NCBI GenBank assembly: GCA_036555615.1
Contig: DATBKZ010000043.1
Coordinates: 1 to 64,000 of the forward strand
Reading direction: 5' to 3'
DNA length: 64,000 nt
From: SG8-41 sp036555615
Lineage (GTDB): Bacteria > Pseudomonadota > Gammaproteobacteria > Burkholderiales > SG8-41
How positions within the stretch are numbered: position 1 is the stretch's first letter; each line of letters begins with the position of its first letter. The notes under the pieces were generated by a model. The model had not been told where the DNA came from, searched no databases, and worked only from the letters and a program-made list of their open reading frames with translations. Positions 32,536 through 42,500 of the stretch are shown one piece after another. The position numbers were made by a program, and so were the translations under genes.

Positions 32536-33444
32536 GTGACCCCACTCGCCCTGAGAACCATAGTCGCGTGCGTGCTTGGGACAGCCGTCGCGACGGGCTG
32601 CTCGGTCCGGACGGGTGCTCCGGTCGTCGACCGCACGCGCGATGCCAAGGCTGCTCCCGCGAAACCAGCCGCGGCCGTGAAATCGGCACAGCGGCCGGCC
32701 GATGCCCGGCCCGCCTTCCACACGGTCAGGAAGGGCGACACCCTCTACAGCATCGCCCTCGATTATGGGCTCGATTACCGCGAGTTGGCCCAGTGGAACG
32801 GCGTCACAGCGGCGAGCGTCATCAGCGTCGGCCAGCAGCTACGATTGAGCCCGCCGCCGGCCGCGGCGGCAGCGGCTGCCCCGTTGCAGGCAGCGCCCGT
32901 GGTGCAGGCGAGGCCGCTGGACGCGACCCCGCTTGCCGGGGGCGATGGCAGCATCAAGACTCAACCGAAGGCCGTGCGCGCTCCGTACTCCGACCAGACC
33001 TACGCGCAGATGGCGAGCCTCAAGCCCGGACTGCCCCCTGCGGTCGAGCCGCCGCCCGGCCAGGGCGGCGAGGAAACGGTCGCCTGGGCGTGGCCGGCGA
33101 GCGGGAAGGTGATTCGCGCCTTCGGCGACGGCGCCAACCAGAGAGGCATCAGCATTGCCGGCAAGCTGGGACAGCCGGTGCATGCCAGCGCTTCCGGCAG
33201 AGTGATCTTCAGCGGCACCGGCATCCGCGGCTTCGGCAAGCTAATCGTGATCAAGCACAACAGCACCTTCCTCAGCGTATACGCTCACAACAACAACCTG
33301 CTGGTGAAGGAAGGCCAGAACGTCACGAAGGGCCAGAAGATCGCGGAAATGGGCGCAACCGACGCCGATCAGGTGCGGTTGCACTTCGAGATCCGCCGGT
33401 TCGGCAAGCCGGTCGACCCGATGACGCTCCTGCCGCCCGCCTGA
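32536..33444 (+). CDS. nlpD: NlpD-type lipoprotein (LysM and LytM domains)
   Basis: 302 residues, GTG start. Lipoprotein signal with lipobox VATGC (C22), one LysM peptidoglycan-binding domain (61-104), a low-complexity Ala/Pro linker, and a C-terminal M23 (LytM) domain. In the M23 domain the first His and Asp of the active site are replaced (NQRGISI where HxxID is expected), while YAHN and LHFE remain. It should therefore be a non-catalytic activator of cell-wall amidases, as NlpD is in E. coli. rpoS, which normally follows, is absent. Confidence 0.9.
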   Translation: MTPLALRTIVACVLGTAVATGCSVRTGAPVVDRTRDAKAAPAKPAAAVKSAQRPADARPAFHTVRKGDTLYSIALDYGLDYRELAQWNGVTAASVISVGQQLRLSPPPAAAAAAAPLQAAPVVQARPLDATPLAGGDGSIKTQPKAVRAPYSDQTYAQMASLKPGLPPAVEPPPGQGGEETVAWAWPASGKVIRAFGDGANQRGISIAGKLGQPVHASASGRVIFSGTGIRGFGKLIVIKHNSTFLSVYAHNNNLLVKEGQNVTKGQKIAEMGATDADQVRLHFEIRRFGKPVDPMTLLPPA

Positions 33445-33450
33445 TCTCTC

Positions 33451-35403
33451 TCAGGCAGCAAAATGCCTGACGCGGCGCTGCAATTCCACCAACGCGGCGG
33501 CGCTTGACTCCGCACCGTAGCGCAGGGCGACGTAGAGCCGCGTGATGGGCTCGACCGCAGGTGCAAGCTCCGGCCGCTGGCGCTCGACCCGGCGTGCATA
33601 ATCGACCGGGCCTTCGGCCGGATCGCGCGGCAGGCCCTGACGGCGCAACTTGTCGCAGAACTTCAGATAGGCGACCTTCACCGGATCCCGCACGCGGGTC
33701 TTCAGCTGGCGCAAGGCGAGCACGGTAAACATTGCAACGACAATTCCGGCCAGAATGAAAAGCATCGCGGTCAGCTTTTCCCACGTCGCGTTGTCCAGCC
33801 CGGCGTTCGCGAGCAGAGAGCGTTGGCGCTCCGGCGTGTAGCCCAGCACCCATTGGTTCCAGACGTTCGCCATGTAATCCCACGTGAGTCTCACCTGCCG
33901 CAGAATCGCGAGAGGCGTGCGCACCATCAACGGCAGGGGATCGGTGCGCGGCACCGCTGCCGAGATGCCCGTGTCCACGCGCACCGGCGCTACCGCGAAC
34001 GTAGGATCGACCCGTACCCAGCCGCGGCCGTCGAGCCACACTTCGGTCCACGCGTGAGCGTCGGCCTGTCGCACGATGAGATAGTGGCCCAGGGCGTTCA
34101 CCTCGCCGCCCTGATAACCGGTCACGATGCGGGTGGGAATTCCGGCGGCCCGCATGACGACCGCGAACGCGGACGCGTAATGCTCGCAGAAGCCGCTGCG
34201 CGTGGAGAACAGGAACTCATCCACCGGATGCTCGCCGAGCGGCGGGGGCTCGAGCGTGTAGACAAAATTCCGGCGGAACATGCCGAGCATTTCGCCGATA
34301 ATGCCCTCGTCGTCGGCATGCTTCTGGCGCAGCGCGCGTCCGAGCTCCTGCGCGCGGGGATTGGAGCGTGAGGGAATCCTCAGCGCGCGGTTGAGCGCGA
34401 AGCGGCTCTCGACCGCTCCGAAGCGGGCGTTGAGGAATGACGCCATGTCGTAGCGCAGCCGGTTGTTCACGGGCCGGATGGAGTAGAGCTGGTAGTCGGT
34501 GCTGACGATCGACTGCGGCGGAGCCACGGCCGGCAGGTCGAGCGCGAACATCCAGCGCCGGTTGTGGGGCTCGAGCGTTACCTCGTACTTCACCAAGTCG
34601 CCCTGGGCCGCGATGCGGGGGGCGGTATAGACGAAAGATTGCGCTGACCAGGTGCGGCCGTCGAAGTCCCACATCAGGGGCCCGCGCCAGTAGAGGTCCT
34701 TGGCGCGGGGCATCTCGGACTCGAACCGCACCCGGAATGCCACGGCGTCCGACAGCACCAGGCTCGTAATGCTGCCCGGCGTCATGGTGTCGGACAGGCC
34801 GCTGACTCCGGAGAATGCATCGCGCGGCAGCCCCCACAGCGGGCCCGATACGCGGGGAAACAGCAGGAAGAGCACGAGCATCAGCGGCACCGACTGGGCA
34901 AGCAGCACGCATGCGGTACGCAACTGTACGCGGAACGGCGGCTCCGCATCGGCGTAATTGAGGTTCACCATGGTTGCCGTAATAGCCACCGTGCAGGCAA
35001 GCATGTAGAGGCCGGTTCCGATGGCCTGCGAATAAAGAAAATTGGTGATCACCAGGAAATAGCCAAGGAAGCTGAGCAGCATCGCGTCGCGCAAGGTGCG
35101 GGTCTCCAGCAGCTTCAGCCCCAGCATGATGACGAGCAAGGTCACACCCGCGTCCCGCCCGAAGATGGTGCGGTAGGCCAGGAATACGCCGACGGTGGCG
35201 ATGAAGGCAATCAGCAGCAGCAGCCAGCGGCTTGGCAGCACAAGGCGAGCGTAGCCGACGTAGGCGCGCCACGCGATGAGCATCACTACCAGCCCGATGG
35301 TCCACCATGGCATGTGGGTGGCGTGCGGCGCGGCCACCAGAGCCAGCGATAGCAGCAGCCAGCGCACGTGGCGCCAGGAAAGCAGCTGTTTCGGGTCTGT
35401 CAT
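33451..35403 (-). CDS. TgpA-type membrane transglutaminase (DUF3488/DUF4129)
   Basis: 650 residues. Five or six N-terminal helices (15-200), a periplasmic transglutaminase domain with catalytic Cys in SGFCEHYASAFA (near 404), His in ADAHAWTEVWLD and Asp in VDPTFAV, another helix near 560, and a C-terminal DUF4129 region. The substrate of these enzymes is not settled. It is the last gene of the moxR-DUF58-tgpA operon, 6 bases after the DUF58 gene. Confidence 0.92.
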   Translation of the reverse strand: MTDPKQLLSWRHVRWLLLSLALVAAPHATHMPWWTIGLVVMLIAWRAYVGYARLVLPSRWLLLLIAFIATVGVFLAYRTIFGRDAGVTLLVIMLGLKLLETRTLRDAMLLSFLGYFLVITNFLYSQAIGTGLYMLACTVAITATMVNLNYADAEPPFRVQLRTACVLLAQSVPLMLVLFLLFPRVSGPLWGLPRDAFSGVSGLSDTMTPGSITSLVLSDAVAFRVRFESEMPRAKDLYWRGPLMWDFDGRTWSAQSFVYTAPRIAAQGDLVKYEVTLEPHNRRWMFALDLPAVAPPQSIVSTDYQLYSIRPVNNRLRYDMASFLNARFGAVESRFALNRALRIPSRSNPRAQELGRALRQKHADDEGIIGEMLGMFRRNFVYTLEPPPLGEHPVDEFLFSTRSGFCEHYASAFAVVMRAAGIPTRIVTGYQGGEVNALGHYLIVRQADAHAWTEVWLDGRGWVRVDPTFAVAPVRVDTGISAAVPRTDPLPLMVRTPLAILRQVRLTWDYMANVWNQWVLGYTPERQRSLLANAGLDNATWEKLTAMLFILAGIVVAMFTVLALRQLKTRVRDPVKVAYLKFCDKLRRQGLPRDPAEGPVDYARRVERQRPELAPAVEPITRLYVALRYGAESSAAALVELQRRVRHFAA

Positions 35404-35409
35404 GCGAAT

Positions 35410-36414
35410 TTACGACCGCTGACGGGAAGATCCCGGGCGTGGGGCATCATCGAATCGCCGGTCAGTGTTGTGGAGGGCGAGCGCTTCGAGGCAGCGATCG
35501 CGCTGTGCCTCTCCAGCTGCCATTTCCAGGGTTGTGTTCGGCAGGCGCAAGCCGTAGGTCAGCCCCGCGGCGTGCGCATCGAGCACCCAGCGGGCAAGGA
35601 GGGAGAGGCGCTCCTCCGCGCCCATCTGGGACGGCAGCAGGGCCCAGTCGAGCCATAGCTCGGTTTCGGCGCGACCGGTGAATTGCTTGGTGTGCAGCCC
35701 CTGGTCGCGTGCTGCAACCTTCCACGCGACGTGGCGCGGAGAATCTCCCCGGTGGTACGGGCGCATGCCCGAAAAGTCCTCCTGGCCCTGACCGCGCTCG
35801 GCACCGGCGCCGGCGCTCGGTGCCGCGGGCGGCATCGGCAGGCCGGTGGCAGCGGGGCGGGGATAGACGATGCACTGCAAGTCGAGATCCACGTAGGCCC
35901 ACGCGTAATAAAATCCCAGCGGAAAGCGCGTGAAGAGTATCAGTCGCCCCGGCCGCAGAATGCCCCGCCGGGGCGCGTGGACCCCGGCGGTTGCCGACGT
36001 CCCGGAGCGCGCCATGACATCGACGAAGGATGCCTGCCTGCGGTCGTGGGTGAGACCGATGGCGTAGCGGTCGGTATCGCTCCGGTTCTCGATATGCAAG
36101 GCAAAGAACGCGGTGTCGCCGGCGAACACCGGCCGCGTGCGCCCGCCCGTGATCCGCAGGTTCGCGAGGTTGCGAAACGTGTAGATCATGGCATTGACGC
36201 TCGCGGCGCCGAGGAGAAACGTGAGGACGAAACCCAGGCCAAGCGAGTAGTTGATGGATCCGGCCAGCATGACCAGCAGGATGAGGGCGAACACCAATCC
36301 CTGGCGCGTGGGCAGGATGAACACCCGCCGCTGGCCCAGCACGATTACCCCGGATTCGGGCCCGCGCCAGCGAAAAAGCCAGGTGAAGAAGCGGTTCCTG
36401 AGCGCGGCGTACAT
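35410..36414 (-). CDS. DUF58 domain protein
   Basis: 334 residues. Two N-terminal helices (about 32-72) are followed by a beta-rich region and the DUF58 core, with MRPYHRGDSPRHVAWKVAAR as the signature and a vWA-like C-terminal part. Members act with MoxR ATPases in envelope functions that are poorly understood. It lies between moxR and the transglutaminase. Confidence 0.92.
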   Translation of the reverse strand: MYAALRNRFFTWLFRWRGPESGVIVLGQRRVFILPTRQGLVFALILLVMLAGSINYSLGLGFVLTFLLGAASVNAMIYTFRNLANLRITGGRTRPVFAGDTAFFALHIENRSDTDRYAIGLTHDRRQASFVDVMARSGTSATAGVHAPRRGILRPGRLILFTRFPLGFYYAWAYVDLDLQCIVYPRPAATGLPMPPAAPSAGAGAERGQGQEDFSGMRPYHRGDSPRHVAWKVAARDQGLHTKQFTGRAETELWLDWALLPSQMGAEERLSLLARWVLDAHAAGLTYGLRLPNTTLEMAAGEAQRDRCLEALALHNTDRRFDDAPRPGSSRQRS

Positions 36415-36529
36415 CGAAAAGCAGGATCGAGGATTGAGTTGTCAGGATTGAGTGGTCGCCTTGCGCCGAGAGTGGGATCGAGCAGCGATTGTCACTCGAT
36501 CCTCAATACGCGCTCCTCGATCCTCGCCG

Positions 36530-37474
36530 TCAGGGGATGGCGACCTGCTTGATCAGGTGTGTCGCGACATCTGCGCCGTTGACGTGAGTGATCTCGCTGG
36601 CGGGCACCAGGCGGTGACCGACCACGGCGGGAAGCACGGCCTGCACGTCCTCCGGAACGACGTGCCCCCGCCCCGCCATCAGCGCCCAGGCGCGGGCGGC
36701 ATGCAGCAAAGCGAGCGCGGCGCGCGGGGACAGGCCGTGAACGTAATCGGCGGCGCGGCGCGTATGATTGGTCAGCGCCTGGACGTAGTCGAACAGGGCG
36801 CTCGACGTGTGGATTTCCTGCGCGCGATGCTGCAGGGCCATGAGTTCCTGCGGCGCCATGGCGGGTCTCAGCGTTGCCAGGAGATCGCGGCGGTTTTCCC
36901 CCTGCAACAGCGCGCGCTCGGCCTCGCTGTCGGGATAACCGAGCTCAACGCGCATCAGAAACCGATCGAGCTGCGATTCCGGGAGCGGAAACGTGCCAAT
37001 CTGGTACGATGGATTCTGCGTGGCGATCACAAAGAACGGCTCGGGCAGGCGCCGAGTCTCGCCTTCGGCGGTCACTTGATGTTCCTCCATCGCCTCGAGC
37101 AGCGCGCTCTGCGCCTTGGGTGTTGCCCGGTTCACTTCGTCAGCCAGCACGACCTGGCTGAAGATCGGTCCCGAATGAAACTGGAAGCCGCCGGTCTCGC
37201 GGCTGTAGACGGAGACCCCGATGATATCGGCGGGAAGCAGATCGCTCGTGAACTGGATGCGCTGAAAATTCAGGCCGAGCGACGTCGCGAGCGCGTGCGC
37301 CAGCATGGTCTTGCCCACGCCGGGAATGTCCTCGATCAGCAAGTGCCCGCGCGCGAGCAGGCAGGCGAGCGCAAGCCGGATCTGATGATCCTTGCCGAGG
37401 ATGATGCCGCCGACCTGGCTGATCACCCGGTCGACCTGCTGTAACGTCACGGCGCGCTGGGGAAAGTCATTCAT
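36530..37474 (-). CDS. MoxR-family AAA+ ATPase
   Basis: 314 residues. Walker A-like loop LIEDIPGVGKTMLAHALA, Walker B VLADEVNRATPKAQSALLEAMEE, sensor 1 VIATQNP, and the MoxR C-terminal helical lid (LSPRAALALLHAARAWALM). It is thought to act as a chaperone that remodels partner proteins. First gene of the three-gene unit. The 115-base spacer to the DUF58 gene carries an imperfect inverted repeat of GGATCGAGGATTGAG type. Confidence 0.94.
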   Translation of the reverse strand: MNDFPQRAVTLQQVDRVISQVGGIILGKDHQIRLALACLLARGHLLIEDIPGVGKTMLAHALATSLGLNFQRIQFTSDLLPADIIGVSVYSRETGGFQFHSGPIFSQVVLADEVNRATPKAQSALLEAMEEHQVTAEGETRRLPEPFFVIATQNPSYQIGTFPLPESQLDRFLMRVELGYPDSEAERALLQGENRRDLLATLRPAMAPQELMALQHRAQEIHTSSALFDYVQALTNHTRRAADYVHGLSPRAALALLHAARAWALMAGRGHVVPEDVQAVLPAVVGHRLVPASEITHVNGADVATHLIKQVAIP

Positions 37475-37580
37475 CCAGTCGAGTGTGCCACAACACTGTG
37501 CGCCGTGACCAGTGACGGCAGCACTGCGAAGCCCGGGACACGTTCAGGAATGTGCGGTTTCTCACGTCGCCCCCGCGGTG

Positions 37581-38138
37581 TCACGACGGGCGGTTCGAGA
37601 GCGTCGTTCGTCCGAGCGGCATCTCAACCCGCACGACGCGCGGATCGCTCTCTTCCGGACGCGTGCTGAAGCCGAGCCTTGCCGCGAGCTCCAGCATCTT
37701 CCGATTGCTCGCCAACACCTCTCCGTGCATTTCTCGCATGCCCCGGCTGCGCGCTGCGGCCATCAGCGCATGCATGAGGCGCGATCCGAGCCCCTTGCGT
37801 TGCCAGTCATCGGCGACCGCGATCGCGAACTCGCACGTGTCGCCATCGGTTTCGGCGACATAACGCGCAACGCCAATCTGGATTTCCCGTCCCCCGCGCT
37901 CGGTAACGGCGACGAGCGCCAAGTGCCGGTCGTAATCGACGTGCGTGAGATGCAAGAGCATCCGGGGCGAGAGCTGCCGGACGCTATCGCGAAACCGGAA
38001 ATAGCGCGATTCATCGGAGAGGTTGCGCACGAACTCCTGCTCGATATCCCCGTCCTCCGGGCGTATGGGGCGGATGATGACAACCGTCCCGTCGCCAAGC
38101 GTCAGCCGTTGGACCAGATGAGTCGGGTAGGGTTGCAT
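37581..38138 (-). CDS. GNAT-family N-acetyltransferase
   Basis: 185 residues. The acetyl-CoA binding motif is AVADDWQRKGLGSRLMHALM, followed by the GFSTRPEESDP end. The N-terminal part (VIIRPIRPEDGDIEQEFVRNLSDESRYFRF) is typical of the C-terminal acetyltransferase domain of Pat/AcuA-like proteins, here as a stand-alone protein. The target is unknown. The upstream spacer to the divergent deacetylase gene holds two copies of the hairpin element. Confidence 0.85.
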   Translation of the reverse strand: MQPYPTHLVQRLTLGDGTVVIIRPIRPEDGDIEQEFVRNLSDESRYFRFRDSVRQLSPRMLLHLTHVDYDRHLALVAVTERGGREIQIGVARYVAETDGDTCEFAIAVADDWQRKGLGSRLMHALMAAARSRGMREMHGEVLASNRKMLELAARLGFSTRPEESDPRVVRVEMPLGRTTLSNRPS

Positions 38139-38197
38139 GGTCTGGGCGGGGTGAACCCGGCAGCGCTTGAGGGAGGGCGGCTGCCATTATAATTACC

Positions 38198-38270
38198 GTT
38201 AAAGCCGGACGCTGCGCGCCGGTCTAACTCCGCGCGTTCGAGCGGTCGCATCGCGCCGCTCAACGCGCGG
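38198..38270. repeat. two-hairpin dispersed element, copy B
   Basis: Seventy-three bases from GTTAAA to CGCGCGG. Hairpin 1 pairs CCGG and CGC segments as in copies A and D. Hairpin 2 pairs CCGCGCGTT and GAGCGG with CCGCTC and AACGCGCGG around one unpaired C. It lies in the divergent spacer between the acetyltransferase and the deacetylase genes. Confidence 0.8.
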
Positions 38271-38273
38271 GCT

Positions 38274-38340
38274 GCGGACGCTAAGCGCCGGTTTAACTCC
38301 GCGCGTTCGAACGTGTGCGTTGCACCGCTCAACGCGCGGA
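38274..38340. repeat. two-hairpin dispersed element, copy C (5' part truncated)
   Basis: It keeps GCGCCGGTTTAACTCCGCGC and the closing CTCAACGCGCGGA, in tandem with copy B three bases away, but has lost the opening GTTAAAGCC. Its right half reaches to 26 bases before the start codon chosen for the deacetylase gene. Confidence 0.75.
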
Positions 38341-38366
38341 TCGCGAATCATCGCATCCGACATATC

Positions 38367-39293
38367 GTGTCCTCCATTGCCTACATAACCCATCCTGACT
38401 GCCGGCTGCACGACATGGGTGCCCAGCACCCCGAGTGCCCGGCGCGGCTCGGGGCCATCGAAGACCAGCTGGTTGCTTCGGGACTGATCCAGTTCTTGCG
38501 GCATGTCGAAGCGCCGCTTGCGATTCGGGCGCAACTCGAGCGCGTGCACGCCCCGGGGTATATCACCGCGCTGGAACAGGCCGCGCCGGAAAAAGGGCTG
38601 ATCCATCTCGATCCCGACACCGCGATGAACCCGCATACCCTCAAGGCAGCTCTGCGAGCGGCGGGCGCGGCTGTGCTGGGGACAGAGATGGTGCTCCAGG
38701 GTGAAGTGGAGAGCGCATTTTGCAGCGTGCGGCCGCCCGGGCATCACGCCTGCCGCGCCCGCGCCATGGGGTTCTGTCTGTTCAACAACGTTGCCGTGGC
38801 CGCGGCGCACGCGCTGGAGACCCATGGCTTGAAGCGGGTTGCCATTGTCGATTTCGACGTCCATCACGGCAATGGCACGGAGGAGATCTTTCGCGACGAT
38901 CCGCGCGTCATGATGGTATCGACGTTTCAGCACCCGTTCTACCCCTATAGCGGGGTGGAAGGGCGCTCGGAGCGCATGGTGAATGTTCCGCTCGCCGCGT
39001 ACGGCGGGAGCGCGGAATTCCGCAGTGCAGTCGAGCAGCACTGGTTGCCGGCGCTTGCTGCCTTCAGGCCCGAGATGTTATTCGTATCTGCCGGCTTCGA
39101 CGGGCACCGCGAAGACGATATGGCCATGCTCAAGCTGGTGGACGCGGACTACGCGTGGGTCACGGAACGGATCAAGGAGGCTGCCGGGACATTCGCGGGT
39201 GGCCGCATCGTTTCCACGCTGGAGGGCGGTTACGCGTTGCACGCGTTAGGCCGGTGCGCGGCGGCGCATCTCAAGGTGCTCGGCGGCTTCTAG
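38367..39293 (+). CDS. histone-deacetylase-family amidohydrolase
   Basis: 308 residues of the arginase/deacetylase fold. Zinc and catalytic motifs are RPPGHHAC (H126, H127), VDFDVHHGNGTEEIF (D164, H166) and SAGFDGHREDD; STLEGGYAL closes the active site. Bacterial relatives act on acetylpolyamines or other small amides; the substrate is unknown. The GTG at 38367 is chosen because the upstream in-frame GTG at 38313 lies inside a repeat. A protein acetyltransferase gene diverges from it. Confidence 0.9.
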   Translation: MSSIAYITHPDCRLHDMGAQHPECPARLGAIEDQLVASGLIQFLRHVEAPLAIRAQLERVHAPGYITALEQAAPEKGLIHLDPDTAMNPHTLKAALRAAGAAVLGTEMVLQGEVESAFCSVRPPGHHACRARAMGFCLFNNVAVAAAHALETHGLKRVAIVDFDVHHGNGTEEIFRDDPRVMMVSTFQHPFYPYSGVEGRSERMVNVPLAAYGGSAEFRSAVEQHWLPALAAFRPEMLFVSAGFDGHREDDMAMLKLVDADYAWVTERIKEAAGTFAGGRIVSTLEGGYALHALGRCAAAHLKVLGGF

Positions 39294-39511
39294 CGCACCC
39301 CGGGTTCCGTGGGTAACTGTAAGGAGCTGATTAATAGCGAGAATCAACCGTTGCCTCTGTTCAGTGCCCAGGGCGCGGGGGTAGCCATCAATTCCGTTGA
39401 TTTTGCGGCTTTTTACATCGGATTTTGGTGTCGCCGACGCTAACATGGGAGCACGCTGGACTCGGGTATGCCGACTTCCGACATGCCTATTCGGTCCGCA
39501 GGGGAGTGGGC

Positions 39512-42500
39512 GTGAAGAACAACAGCGCGAGCGAGAAGACGACGCATCAGGCGCAGCAGAGGCCGCAGCGGACCCCGTCGCGGCCGCCGGCACAGGACTT
39601 CGTCGAACGCAGCCGCATATGGCAAGCGCTGCTCGAGAGCGAAGACCGCTATCGGGCCGCCTTCAACCACGCGCCGGTCGGCATCATGCACACCAGCATC
39701 GATGACGACAGGATACTGCGCGTGAACGCGCGGCTGGCGGAGATGCTGGGTTACACAGAGGGCGAGCTGCTGGGCATGTCGACGGCCGAGCTCCGCCACC
39801 CCGACGACCCCGGCGGCAATCGCCACCGCAACCGCGCAAAAGCGCTGAACGGCGAAATCGACACTTACTCGTCGGAGCGGCTATTCAAGCACAAGGACGG
39901 TTCGCCGCTCTGGGTCCATCGCACCGTTTCACTGGCGCGCGACGTGTCCGGCAGGCCGCTCTATTTCATCGGCCTCATCATGGACGTGAGCCGGCGCAAG
40001 GAGGCCGAGGAAGTCGCTGCGCGCGAGCGGGCCCTGCTGCGCACGATCATCGACTCGCTCCCTGATTATATTTACGTCAAGGACACCGCCGGCCGGTTCC
40101 AGCTCGGTAATGCAGCCTGGCTGAAAGCTCGCGGGCGCATTGCCGATGAGGTGATCGGAAAGTCGGTATTCGAGCTGTTCGCTAGGGATCTGGCGGTAAG
40201 CCTGGCTGCCGAAGACCAGGCCATCGTCGACTCGGGAACGCCTCTGCTTGACGTCGAGCAGAGGGTGGTCGTGCGGGGGCGGGACGGAAGGCTGGGCGAG
40301 GAGCGCTGGTCGTCCAAGACCAAGGTGCCGATGCGCGACGCCGACGGCAACGTGACTGGCATCGTCGGCATCAGTCGTGATATCACGGAGCGCGCGGTAT
40401 CGGCACGCCGGCGCGAGATGGAGCACGCCGTGACCCAGGTCCTTGCTGAGTCGGCCACCGTGGATGAAGCGATCCCGCGGCTGCTGCGCACGATCTGCCA
40501 GGCGATGAGCTGGGCTTACGGCGCCCGCTGGGTGGGCACGCACGAGGGCATTTACCGCGCCGAGTACTGGGCTGACTTCGAGCCGGAATTCGATCTCGCC
40601 GACGGGGCGCTCTGGCGCAGACAGGGCGTCGAAGGATCCATGGTGCTGTTGCACCGCGCCTGGCAGCGCAAGGAACCGACCTGGATCGTCGATTTGGCGC
40701 ACCATGAGACTTTCCGGCGCGCGATGAGCGCGCGCAAGTTCGGCCTGCACGGCGCGTTTGCGTTTCCCATCACCGCGGGCGGAACGGTCATCGGCGTAAT
40801 GGAGTTCTTTGGCCGGGAGGCGCGCCAGCCCGATGAGATGCTTCTGAGCGTGGCGCGTGCCATTGGCAGCCAGATCGGCCAGTTCATCCAGCGCAAGGAA
40901 GCGGAGCTTGCGTTGCGCCGGAGCGAGGAACGCTACCGCGACGTGTTCGAGGCGAGCCCCCTGCCAATGTGGGTCTGGGACGACGAGAAGCTCGCCTTCC
41001 TGGCGGTCAACGAGGCTGCGGTGAGCCATTACGGATACACACGGGACGAGTTTCTGCGGATGAACGTGCGCGACATCTGGGCGCCGGGGGAGGAGGTGCG
41101 TTACGAAGAAAGCCTGCGCGGGCGCTCACAGGCGCACACCCTGCATCTCCAGCGCAATCACCGCACCAAGGACGGGCGGATCATCGACGTGGAGGTCACG
41201 GCGCGGCGCTTCACGCTTGGCGGGAGCACGACCTGGCTGACGCTGGTCAACGACGTCACCGAGCGCAAGCGTGCGGAAGCGGCGCTGCTGGAGAGCGAGG
41301 AGCAGTTCCGCCAGCTTGCGGGCAACATCCCCGAGGTGTTCTGGATCACTGATGTCACGCAGCGGGAGGCGCTCTACATCAGCCCGGCCGCGGAGAAGCT
41401 GCTCGGGTGGCCCATTCCCCTTCTCCGCGCCCGCCCGCGGCTGCTGATCGAGGCCATTCACAAGGAAGACCGCCGGCGCGTCCGGGATGGACGGAGATTC
41501 GCCAGGGACGGGGGATACGACGAAACCTACCGCATCGTCCGGGCAGACGGCTCGATGCGCTGGGTGCGGGACCGGGCATTTCCAGTGTATGACGCGTCGG
41601 GCACGGTTTATCGCATTGCCGGCATCACGGAGGACATCACCGATCGCAAGGAGGCGGAGGAGCGCCTCATGCATCTGGCGCATTACGACGTGCTGACCAG
41701 CCTGCCGAACCGGGTGCTGTTTTACGACCGGCTGAAGCAGGCGCTCGCCCAGGCCAAGCGCAACCAGTGGGTTACCGGCGTGATGTTCATCGATCTCGAT
41801 CGCTTCAAGAACGTGAACGACACGCTCGGGCACGCGGTGGGCGACAGGCTCCTGCAGCAGGTTTCCGAGCGGCTGGTGGCATCCGTGCGCACCGGCGATA
41901 CGGTAGGGCGCCTAGGCGGCGACGAGTTCGCGATCGTGCTCCTCAACTTGACCAACGCGCAGGACGCGAATCTGGTCGCGCAGAAGATCATGGCAAGCTT
42001 CAAGGAGCCGTTCCGCTTGACCGGCGTCGAGCTCTTCGTGACGGCGAGCATCGGCATCACGTTGTATCCCGATGACAGCACGGATCAGGAGACCTTGATC
42101 AAGAATGCGGACGCCGCGATGTACCGGGCCAAGGAGGTGGGGCGCAACAGCTGCCGCTTCTATGCTCCGGAGATGAACGCGCGGGCGCTCGAGCTTCTGA
42201 GCATGGAAAACAGCCTGCGGCGCGCGCTTGAGCGCAATGAGTTCGTGCTCTATTACCAGCCCAAGGCGAGCGTCGCGGACGGGAGCATCGTCGGCGTCGA
42301 GGCGCTGCTGCGCTGGCAGCATCCGGACCGCGGCCTAATCTCGCCCGAAGAGTTCATGTCCGTCCTGGAAGAGACCGGCCTGATCGTTCCGGTCGGTGAA
42401 TGGGTCTTGAGAACGGTGTGCGATCAGATCCGGGCCTGGCAGCGCGCGGGAATCGAGCTGGTGCCAGTCGCCGTGAACTGCTCGCCGCGCCAGTTTGCCA

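Noticed and set aside
36415..36529. GGATCGAGGATTGAG-type repeats as a regulatory operator for the DUF58 gene
   Set aside because: The copies are degenerate and unevenly spaced, which fits simple slippage or duplicated spacer better than a binding site.
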